5,133 nt of DNA from Opitutia bacterium. Lineage in GTDB: Bacteria > Verrucomicrobiota > Verrucomicrobiia > Opitutales > UBA953. This document shows, piece by piece, positions 1 to 5,133 of the stretch. The translations under genes and the position numbers were made by a program. Location of the stretch: NCBI GenBank assembly GCA_947378905.1, contig CANCLV010000070.1:1-5133 (forward strand), given 5' to 3'. The notes under the pieces were generated by a model that saw nothing but the letters and a program-made list of their open reading frames with translations, was not told the DNA's origin and made no database searches. Position 1 is the first letter of the stretch; each line of letters starts with the position of its first letter.

Positions 1-543
1 AATCTGTGCTTCGGCCAGCGTTTTGCATCCGTCCCACCGGGCCGATGAATACATCATCGATTCATCTAAAAATAATTTAAAGAAATCGTTCGAAACATCG
101 TAGTGAGCGGCGATATTCGAGCGGACGTTTTTAACGGAGTTCGGACGCAATAAATGCTCTAGGCGATCGGCCAGACGAAAAGCGCCCAGCGCAATATTTT
201 TCACCGCGGAACCAGACATCCCCGGAGTGTTATCAATATTTTGGATAAAGAACCCGATGACCGCTGTTAGGTTCGGTGAATCCCATTCGCCTGCAATATA
301 GCTCTCAGTTAAACCAATATCAGATCCTAAAACAATCCGCTTAAAGAAAATATCATCTTTAATATTTATTTGTGCTACCGAGGAAGGATTGAGCGACTCA
401 CCAATCTTAAATGATTTTTTATTCGGTAAAGTAATAATGAGCTGACCATTTTTTAGTTTAGCGAGCGTCCGTAAAACGAGCTTCTGCATCAGGCCCCCTT
501 GATTGATAGCCTCGGACACCGTGATGAAATTTTCTTGGGTCAT
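1..543 (-). CDS. Cyclopropane-fatty-acyl-phospholipid synthase-like methyltransferase, N-terminal 181 residues (cut by window edge)
   Basis: By family knowledge this is a SAM-dependent enzyme that adds a one-carbon unit to the cis double bond of phospholipid acyl chains at the inner membrane surface. I translated it by hand. Residues 74-91 (SDIGLTESYIAGEWDSPN) match the N-terminal region of the Cfa family, and residues 144-170 (NIAAHYDVSNDFF, then a YSSARW block) match the start of its catalytic domain. The glycine-rich SAM loop and C-terminal half lie outside the window. The ATG at 543-541 overlaps the DUF1365 stop as ATGA, which suggests coupled translation. A second in-frame ATG at 489-487 is preceded by AAGGGGG with a 4-nt spacer and sits just before LVLRTLAKLKNGQL, where family similarity begins, so it may be the true start. 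E. coli Cfa has Cys139 in its YSCAYW block; here that residue is Ser167. Whether the product is a cyclopropane, methylated or other modified acyl chain is not shown. Confidence 0.9.
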   Translation of the reverse strand, partial: MTQENFITVSEAINQGGLMQKLVLRTLAKLKNGQLIITLPNKKSFKIGESLNPSSVAQINIKDDIFFKRIVLGSDIGLTESYIAGEWDSPNLTAVIGFFIQNIDNTPGMSGSAVKNIALGAFRLADRLEHLLRPNSVKNVRSNIAAHYDVSNDFFKLFLDESMMYSSARWDGCKTLAEAQI

Positions 544-1409
544 TTTTGTTTACTGATTTCTGGGGAGGGATGACGCAGGTTGCGCTGTAGGGGAGTGTCA
601 TCTGCTTTTCTCTTAAAGGGAAGCCGTTTTATTAGCCAAAGATTGAGAGCATGAAGATGAATTAGGGTTATTACTTTAAAAATAAGGAACGGTATTTTTA
701 TCGTTAGCCAAGTTAGGCGACCATCAGTGCGTGGTACGCATCGACCCGTCCAAGTACTGATGAGTGTTTTTTGTCCGTCTTCAAAATGATCCACTCCAAC
801 ACAGAGAGATTCAGCGGGAGACTTTAGGGTAAATTCAAATTCTGTATCTAATCCAGAGAAGGGTGAAACGTAGAACTTCTTCGGAGTCCGTAGTTTGAGT
901 ATCGTTTCACCTTTGGCGTCTAAGTGCTTACAATTCTTACCCAGGAACCAGGCTTTTCTTTCTCCGAAGGTATTATTCACTTCGGCAATCCCACATTGTA
1001 ATTCTCCATCCCATGAAATCAGAAAAAAGACTACCGGGTTGTAGGACTTACCAAACGCCCGCGGCATGGCGACTAAAGTGATTTGAGCATTGGGTGGTAA
1101 AATTTGACCTTGGGCAGCACAGAATGATTTAACGCGGTCGGCTAACTTGTCGATGTCCGCACCGAATGCCTGACTTGGAGCTTCGGGTTGAAAAATAATA
1201 TCTTTCGGTAAAAAATCCTGATCGCGAAATTGATACAGGGCTCGTCTGCCCGTACCCATGAGCCAAGTATTTTCACCGATTTTATCCCAGTCGGCTAAAT
1301 CAATCGCACAACAAAACACACTATGGGTGAAGCTGTATTTCTTGGGCCATAAGCGCGCATGCATGACTTTGGCTTCGTAGAGTTTCACCATAGTTATAAA
1401 TCTGCTCAT
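540..1409 (-). CDS. DUF1365 family protein (COG3496)
   Basis: This 289-residue protein belongs to an uncharacterised family that recurs beside COG2907 flavoproteins and Cfa-like methyltransferases. Family landmarks are visible in order: LYEAKVMHARLWP near the N-terminus (residues 10-22), NPVVFFLISWDGE (about 123-135), AEVNNTFGERKAWFL (about 141-155), KKFYVSPFSGLD (about 176-187), and a hydrophobic stretch near the C-terminus (IPFLIFKVITLIHLHALNLW) ahead of a basic tail. The last may be a membrane-associating helix. The length is slightly above the usual 240-270 residues. The start is uncertain: the ATG at 1409 has no Shine-Dalgarno sequence, while an ATG at 1391 (MVKLYEAKV) matches the family start better and lies just downstream of a TATACA box. 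The stop overlaps the next gene as ATGA. A role in acyl-chain modification is inferred from context only; no catalytic residues are known to me. Confidence 0.9.
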   Translation of the reverse strand: MSRFITMVKLYEAKVMHARLWPKKYSFTHSVFCCAIDLADWDKIGENTWLMGTGRRALYQFRDQDFLPKDIIFQPEAPSQAFGADIDKLADRVKSFCAAQGQILPPNAQITLVAMPRAFGKSYNPVVFFLISWDGELQCGIAEVNNTFGERKAWFLGKNCKHLDAKGETILKLRTPKKFYVSPFSGLDTEFEFTLKSPAESLCVGVDHFEDGQKTLISTWTGRCVPRTDGRLTWLTIKIPFLIFKVITLIHLHALNLWLIKRLPFKRKADDTPLQRNLRHPSPEISKQK

Positions 1410-1477
1410 AATGTATAAGAGCGCAAGTCACACCCCGCACTTGCCATCTTTTTGTTAGAAGTTTCACTGGTGGGGTG
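1407..1477. promoter_or_regulatory. Divergent promoter region between the DUF1365 and GIDE-LemA genes
   Basis: The short gap between the two divergent starts must hold any local promoters. -10-like boxes are present on both strands: TATACA on the minus strand (1417-1412), and CATAAT (1407-1412) or TATAAG (1414-1419) on the plus strand. No convincing -35 box accompanies any of them. A dyad GCAAGT-N10-ACTTGC (1423-1444) lies in the upstream region of the minus-strand box and is followed on the plus strand by CCATCTTTTTG. It could be an operator or, in a plus-strand leader, a weak terminator-like hairpin. CACCCC in its loop (1431-1436) is complementary to GGGGTG at 1472-1477, which contains the GTG start of the plus-strand gene. 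All of this is pattern reading. Confidence 0.3.
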
Positions 1478-2746
1478 CAAACCGTCGACCCCGCAGTCTT
1501 AGTCTTTATGGCTTTTTTGTCGGGGCTGTTTTTATTTTTAGGATTACGTTCCGGAAAAAGAAGGCGTTTATTAGATGACACTCCCACTAGTAAAACTCTT
1601 GGCATATTTATTGGTGAGGTGGAGGTGGAGGGCATTTGTGTTTCGACTTCTCCGATTAAAGCTAAATTTTGTTATAAAGACTGTGTTATTTATAAGTGGG
1701 GAATTGATGAAGAGTGGCAGCGCTGGGAGACGGAGACTTATACGGATAGCAATGGACGTACGCGTACACGCCAGGTTCTTCGCCGAGGATGGACTACGAT
1801 TGCTGGGGAAAGTCTCTATCAGGGCTTTTATTTAAAAGATGAGTTCGGTTATGTTTGGGTACATCCCAAGGGCTCGGATTACGAAACTTTATCGTTGTTT
1901 GAAGAGTATACTCATCGAGGTCAGGCACTGTATGTCATGGGGCCTGATGATAGTATTATGGATTCCACTGGTCGCCGCCGATTTTATGAATCGGGTATTC
2001 CCGTGGGTACAGAATTATTTGTCCGAGGACGAGCGAGTGAGCGACCTGACATTGTTGCGCCGCAAATCGTAGAAGATCCACAGGCGGAAATGTTTATTAT
2101 CACCTATCGCAAAGAAAAAGATATTAGTTCCGGCAAGGCCACGGCCTATGTGCTTTGGAATTTAGTTGGATTAGTTACCGCGATGGGCATCGGAGCATTA
2201 CTCACCCCGAATGATCTTAAGGGTCCTGCCATCGGTGTAGCTATCTATAGCTTCGCCTGGTTTATGGGTTGGGTCTGGATGGTCTTCAATAGTCTCATCG
2301 GCCTGCGCAATCGCGTGCAACAGGCTCAATCATTGATTGATGTGCAACTCAAGCGTCGCTCCGATTTAATTCCACCGCTCGTTGCGAGTTTGAAAGGGCT
2401 CCGTGATTATGAAGCACAGGTACAAACGGAAATTGCTACATTACGTGGCCAGTCCATGGGCGCTACGCAGGTTTCCGCTCTAGTCCCCGGATTAAAAGCT
2501 ATCATTGAAAAATATCCCGAACTAATCGCGAACGAAAGTTTCAATGCATTGATGAAGAATTTAACGGAGACGGAAGATCGCATCGCCCTCGCCAGAAATT
2601 ATTCAAACGACATAACAACGTTTTATAATACCCGACTCGAGCGTATTCCCGATCGTTTCGTCGCGCAAATCGTCGCTATGCAGCCTGCGTCACTCTTTGT
2701 CGCTCAAGGTTTTGAACACAAGACGCCGGACGTTAACTTTAAATAG
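1475..2746 (+). CDS. Membrane protein joining a GIDE-like domain to a LemA domain
   Basis: This 423-residue protein has three hydrophobic segments (about 7-24, 225-243 and 250-271) separating two domains. Residues about 43-215 resemble the GIDE domain of MUL1/GIDE-type proteins: GEVEVEG (47-53), a central beta-rich block around CVIYKWGIDEEW (70-81), and PVGTELFVRGRA followed by FIITYRKEKD (176-216). There is no RING finger, so ubiquitin-ligase activity is not implied. Residues about 271-423 are LemA: FNSLIGLRNRVQQAQSLIDVQ and KRRSDLIPPLVASLKG near its start, and ARNYSNDITTFYNTRLERIP near its end. LemA domains are helical and usually follow one N-terminal membrane anchor; their function is unclear. 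The start is the only available upstream one, a GTG at 1475 with GGTGGG abutting it; an ATG at 1508 would cut into the first membrane segment. The gene lies opposite to the flanking lipid genes and its last 8 nt overlap the oxidoreductase end. A membrane-stress or envelope role is a guess. Confidence 0.88.
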   Translation: MQTVDPAVLVFMAFLSGLFLFLGLRSGKRRRLLDDTPTSKTLGIFIGEVEVEGICVSTSPIKAKFCYKDCVIYKWGIDEEWQRWETETYTDSNGRTRTRQVLRRGWTTIAGESLYQGFYLKDEFGYVWVHPKGSDYETLSLFEEYTHRGQALYVMGPDDSIMDSTGRRRFYESGIPVGTELFVRGRASERPDIVAPQIVEDPQAEMFIITYRKEKDISSGKATAYVLWNLVGLVTAMGIGALLTPNDLKGPAIGVAIYSFAWFMGWVWMVFNSLIGLRNRVQQAQSLIDVQLKRRSDLIPPLVASLKGLRDYEAQVQTEIATLRGQSMGATQVSALVPGLKAIIEKYPELIANESFNALMKNLTETEDRIALARNYSNDITTFYNTRLERIPDRFVAQIVAMQPASLFVAQGFEHKTPDVNFK

Positions 2747-4016
2747 TCCACGCGTCGCGACCTAGCAGGTGACTGCAGAGGCGGTGGGCTGACCATAGTC
2801 CGTCCTCGTGGAATCCATAACGCTGCCAAGCTCCGACGAAATGAACCCTCGCTTGAGGCTTTTCATTGAGCGATTGCATGCGACCTTGAGCCGCTACCGC
2901 TTCCATAGAGAAAAGTGGATGTTCGACGGGGATTTTTTTAATAATTTTCTGAGCGTCTATCTGCTCAGGATGATTAATAGTCACAAAGAAATTCTCGTTG
3001 GGACTGATTCCTTGTAGCGCATTCATCCAGTAGTGCGTTGAATTTCGACGCTGACCTTGCGATGTCCAATTATGATAATTCCAGGCCGACCACGCTAACT
3101 TAGTTTTTGGCATCGGGCTTGGATCGGTATGAACAATCGCTAGATTTTGATTATACTGAAACGCACCCAATAAAGATTTTTCTGTTTCGTCGGCATCTTC
3201 TAACAGTTTAAGCGCTTGATCGGGATGCGTTGCAAAGATGACGCGATCAAATTCATAGTCACCTTTAGCCGTGGTTATTTTCACTCCTAAGGCCTGTCTT
3301 TTTACGGATACTACCGCTTCACCTAAGTATTGTTTTACGGAATACTTTTTCAGAAGTGCATGAACGTAGGTACGCGAACCATTCACGGGTGTAATCCACT
3401 GATGTTGGGTATTAAGACCCAAAAAACCGTGATTATAAAAGAACCGCATCAGGGTGGCGGCAGGGAAGGTCAGCATCTTTTCGGGCGGGGTCGACCACAC
3501 GGCTGAACTCATCGGAATTAAGTAACACTGCAAAAAATCATCGCCTAGATTGTTTTGCTTACACCACTCACCCAGCGATGTATTTTCGGCTTCGGGAGTT
3601 TGCCAGGCTTGGTGGGCCAACTTATTAAACTTATTAATCTGCAAGAGGAGTTTCCAAAAACGCAGACTCAAAAGATTTTTTCGTTGGGCAAATAAATGAT
3701 TTAGTGACGAACCGCACCACTCGAGTCCGAGTAGGTCGTTGCGTACAGAAAAAGACATATTCGTTTTTTTCCACGATACATTCAGCTCTTTAAAGAGTCG
3801 GCAGAGGTGAGGGTAGGTCACTTCATTGAAAACCATGAAGCCCGTGTCCATGGGTAAATCCTCACCGGTCACCGGGTCTTTGACGTCGATGGTATGCGCG
3901 TGTCCGCCAGGCCTAGAATCGGAATCGAAGAGCGAAATATCGTGACGACCGTGCAAGAATCTCAAACAGCCCAGTCCACTAATTCCGGAGCCGATTATGG
4001 CTATCCGCTCACGCAC
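2739..4016 (-). CDS. FAD-dependent amine-oxidase-like oxidoreductase (COG2907)
   Basis: This flavoprotein has a Rossmann dinucleotide-binding start, RIAIIGSGISGLG, then an acidic strand end followed by GG (LFDSDSRPGGHAHTID), DTGFMVFNEVTYPHL, a middle segment with SSAVWSTPPEKM, PVNGSRTYVHALL, ATHPDQALKLL, and a C-terminal FAD-contact block VGAWQRYGFHEDGLWSAH. This order is that of COG2907 proteins found beside DUF1365 and Cfa-like genes. Plant cyclopropane synthases carry a related FAD domain fused to the methyltransferase, which supports a shared pathway. The reaction is not established from the sequence. The frame is open to a GTG at 4073 (444 residues), but that adds a lysine-rich 19-residue tail lying wholly over the desaturase gene. 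I prefer the GTG at 4016 (425 residues), which begins four residues before the conserved RIAIIG and overlaps the desaturase stop by 8 nt, as expected for coupled translation. No strong Shine-Dalgarno sequence precedes either GTG. The 3' end overlaps the convergent GIDE-LemA gene. Confidence 0.9.
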   Translation of the reverse strand: MRERIAIIGSGISGLGCLRFLHGRHDISLFDSDSRPGGHAHTIDVKDPVTGEDLPMDTGFMVFNEVTYPHLCRLFKELNVSWKKTNMSFSVRNDLLGLEWCGSSLNHLFAQRKNLLSLRFWKLLLQINKFNKLAHQAWQTPEAENTSLGEWCKQNNLGDDFLQCYLIPMSSAVWSTPPEKMLTFPAATLMRFFYNHGFLGLNTQHQWITPVNGSRTYVHALLKKYSVKQYLGEAVVSVKRQALGVKITTAKGDYEFDRVIFATHPDQALKLLEDADETEKSLLGAFQYNQNLAIVHTDPSPMPKTKLAWSAWNYHNWTSQGQRRNSTHYWMNALQGISPNENFFVTINHPEQIDAQKIIKKIPVEHPLFSMEAVAAQGRMQSLNEKPQARVHFVGAWQRYGFHEDGLWSAHRLCSHLLGRDAWTI

Positions 4017-4989
4017 GCTGCTGGCTTTCGGCTTTGGTTTTTTCAGCTTCTTCGTAAATGGACTCGGGCACACCTTTTAGGCCCCAAATAAGTCCGGTCC
4101 ACGAAAGCATTTTTAATAAATAATAAGTCGGATCAAATTCCCACCAATAAAAGCCCTGCTTGGTGGTGGCTTGATAGCGGTGGTGGTTATTGTGCCAGCC
4201 TTCGCCGAGCGTAATTAAAGTGAGGATAAAAGAATTACGCGACTCGTCCTCGGTGGTCTTAAATCTTTTCGTACCCCACACATGCGCCAGTGAGTTAATG
4301 CATGACGTACCGTGGAATAAAACGGTCGTAGAGATAAAGAAGCCCCAGACGAGTAATTGTCCGCCGGAAGTCTCGACGCCGTGAGCTCCGAGATATGCAC
4401 CAATGCCATAAAGTGACCCTGCAAATAATATCGGGATTAAGGTGTCGAAACGATTTAGGAAAACGAGCTCTGGGTATTTCGCTAAGTCAGTGATTTTTGA
4501 ATAATCGGTAGGAAAGTTTTTCTTACTGGTAATCCAGCCGATGTGCGCCCACCAAAATCCATCAACCACCGGAGAGTGCTTATCCTCTTCTTCGTCGGAG
4601 TGTTTGTGGTGATGTCTATGAGTGTACGCCCACCAAAGTGCGCCACGTTGCACGGCGAGGGAACACCACAGCGCCATGATAAATTGGAAGGCTCGTGAAG
4701 TGGAATAAGTTTTATGAGAAAAATACCGGTGGAGAAATCCAGTGATCGCAAACATTCTAAAGAAGTAGAGTCCGACGGCTAACCACACGGCGAGTGGACT
4801 AATGCCGACCCAGATTACTCCGAGACAGCCAAGGTGCAGAATAATAAATGGAATGGTTCTCGGCCAATCGACTTGTTTGGGGGTGTTTCGAAAGTTTTCA
4901 GCACCCTCAGGGATATAATCGGAATCAAACCAACGAACTAAAGACCTAACCAGACCCGCATTTTCCTTATTTTGGGGCAAATTTGACAT
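4009..4989 (-). CDS. Membrane fatty acid (acyl-CoA type) desaturase
   Basis: This 326-residue integral membrane di-iron enzyme should introduce a cis double bond in a saturated acyl chain, probably at delta-9 by family resemblance. All three histidine clusters are present: HRYFSH (87-92), HRHHH (124-128, read as HxxHH) and HNNHH (266-270, HxxHH within EGWHNNHH). The HGTSCINSLAH block (226-236) typical of stearoyl-CoA-type desaturases is also present. Hydrophobic segments flank these clusters (about 46-82, 101-117, 183-200 and 212-226). Length is normal for bacterial members. It is the first gene of the minus-strand series and overlaps the flavoprotein start. It could supply the unsaturated substrate for the Cfa-like enzyme, which is an inference from context. 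The ATG at 4989-4987 has no Shine-Dalgarno sequence and lies inside a predicted hairpin stem; the N-terminus before WP (42-43) is variable in the family, so the start is not certain. Confidence 0.95.
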   Translation of the reverse strand: MSNLPQNKENAGLVRSLVRWFDSDYIPEGAENFRNTPKQVDWPRTIPFIILHLGCLGVIWVGISPLAVWLAVGLYFFRMFAITGFLHRYFSHKTYSTSRAFQFIMALWCSLAVQRGALWWAYTHRHHHKHSDEEEDKHSPVVDGFWWAHIGWITSKKNFPTDYSKITDLAKYPELVFLNRFDTLIPILFAGSLYGIGAYLGAHGVETSGGQLLVWGFFISTTVLFHGTSCINSLAHVWGTKRFKTTEDESRNSFILTLITLGEGWHNNHHRYQATTKQGFYWWEFDPTYYLLKMLSWTGLIWGLKGVPESIYEEAEKTKAESQQRA

Positions 4990-5020
4990 AGTTTGATGTA
5001 TGTCGAAATTTAGAATTTCG
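4979..5020 (-). promoter_or_regulatory. Two mutually exclusive hairpins over the desaturase leader and start codon
   Basis: Read as minus-strand RNA, the proximal hairpin pairs 5011-4999 with 4990-4979: twelve base pairs, one bulged C (5005) and an 8-nt loop CAUCAAAC. The desaturase AUG (4989-4987) is fully inside its 3' arm. A second, upstream hairpin pairs 5020-5014 (CGAAAUU) with 5010-5004 (AAUUUCG) around a 3-nt loop. The two share bases 5004 and 5006-5010 and cannot form together, so the upstream one would free the start codon. All pairings were checked base by base. Regulation by RNA folding is an inference; the transcription start is unknown, and a leaderless mRNA would remove both hairpins. 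The same DNA could instead be a protein operator. Confidence 0.4.
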
Positions 5021-5028
5021 CAAGTGCT

Positions 5029-5056
5029 TTGACCCTTTAGTCTGTCTCATTAAAGT
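5029..5056 (+). promoter_or_regulatory. Candidate sigma-70-like promoter for the rightward gene
   Basis: TTGACC (5029-5034, five of six to the consensus -35) is followed after 16 nt by TAAAGT (5051-5056, four of six to the consensus -10). It would start transcription near 5063, about 45 nt before the ATG at 5109. The -10 falls inside the 5041-5071 dyad. Consensus matching only. Confidence 0.3.
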
Positions 5057-5071
5057 TACGATTTAGACAGA
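5041..5071. promoter_or_regulatory. Dyad TCTGTCT-N17-AGACAGA, possible operator
   Basis: Perfect 7-nt inverted arms lie at 5041-5047 and 5065-5071, with partial symmetry continuing inward. The dyad covers the -10-like box of a candidate rightward promoter and a TTTAAT box for the leftward desaturase direction (5054-5049), a position suited to a repressor controlling both. The arms are short enough to arise by chance, and no regulator family is assigned. Confidence 0.3.
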
Positions 5072-5108
5072 TTTCCTGTTTTGCCCCGCTACTCTCTAAA
5101 GAACCCCA

Positions 5109-5133
5109 ATGTCCGACGCACATTCAGCTCAAG
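5109..5133 (+). CDS. Possible start of a divergent gene (eight codons, cut by window edge)
   Basis: An ATG at 5109 opens a frame reading MSDAHSAQ up to the window end. It lies downstream of a candidate plus-strand promoter, is preceded by a weak purine stretch (AAAGAA, about 5 nt upstream), and would be divergent from the desaturase gene. Eight residues are too few to name a family. A regulator of the desaturase would fit the divergent layout but is speculation. Confidence 0.3.

Noticed and set aside
1616..1630. GAGGTG tandem repeat
   Set aside because: Two and a half copies simply encode the Glu-Val-Glu-Val-Glu stretch of the GIDE-like domain.
1321..1635. 104-residue minus-strand frame across the divergent gap
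   Set aside because: It overlaps the real DUF1365 gene in another frame and runs antisense to the GIDE-LemA start. Its composition (rich in Thr, Ser, Pro, Lys) resembles no family I know.
1575..2072. Two plus-strand frames (1575-1835 and 1839-2072) inside the GIDE-LemA gene
   Set aside because: They are shifted readings of a clearly coding frame, with no recognisable domain.
1475..2746. GIDE-LemA gene as a recent insertion by a mobile element
   Set aside because: No terminal inverted repeats, target duplications or transposase remnants are visible at its edges.
2700..2800. Bidirectional terminator at the convergent gene ends
   Set aside because: The stops overlap by 8 nt, and I found no GC-rich stem with a flanking T-tract on either strand.
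2808..3017. 69-residue plus-strand frame antisense to the oxidoreductase
   Set aside because: The opposite strand encodes the conserved C-terminal FAD block; no start signal or family match here.
3894..4091. 65-residue plus-strand frame over the oxidoreductase-desaturase junction
   Set aside because: Antisense to two recognised genes and without family similarity.
4190..4751. Short frames on both strands inside the desaturase gene (4190-4384 plus, 4215-4424 minus, 4482-4751 minus)
   Set aside because: They are other-frame readings of the histidine-cluster coding region.

Overview
The window is a lipid-modification locus from a Gram-negative-like bacterium of moderate, slightly AT-leaning base composition. 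The gene families fit Pseudomonadota or Bdellovibrionota, but nothing here fixes the taxon. No tRNA, rRNA, CRISPR array or mobile element was seen, and coding density is very high: the longest stretch without a complete gene is about 120 nt (4990-5108).

Four genes lie on the minus strand and read right to left. They are a membrane acyl desaturase (4009-4989), an FAD-dependent oxidoreductase of the COG2907 type (2739-4016), a DUF1365 protein (540-1409) and the N-terminal half of a cyclopropane-fatty-acyl-phospholipid synthase-like methyltransferase (1-543, cut by the window edge). The first two overlap by 8 nt and the last two by an ATGA overlap, so each pair looks translationally coupled. The expected sequence of events is that the desaturase makes a cis double bond in an acyl chain, the SAM-dependent enzyme adds a one-carbon unit across it, and the flavoprotein and DUF1365 protein take part in the same or a later modification. 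The exact product cannot be read from the DNA.

The minus-strand series is split by one plus-strand gene (1475-2746), which encodes a membrane protein joining a GIDE-like domain to a LemA domain. Its 3' end overlaps the oxidoreductase by 8 nt with no visible terminator. Its 5' end is 65 nt from the DUF1365 gene. This resembles a noncontiguous operon, in which one long transcript would run antisense across the inverted gene.

The right edge (4990-5133) is a divergent control region. It holds a dyad suited to an operator, a candidate plus-strand promoter, the first codons of a possible rightward gene, and two mutually exclusive hairpins just upstream of and over the desaturase start codon. The longer hairpin buries the AUG, so the desaturase leader could be an RNA switch or thermosensor. 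This hairpin pair and the interrupted operon are the most notable features.
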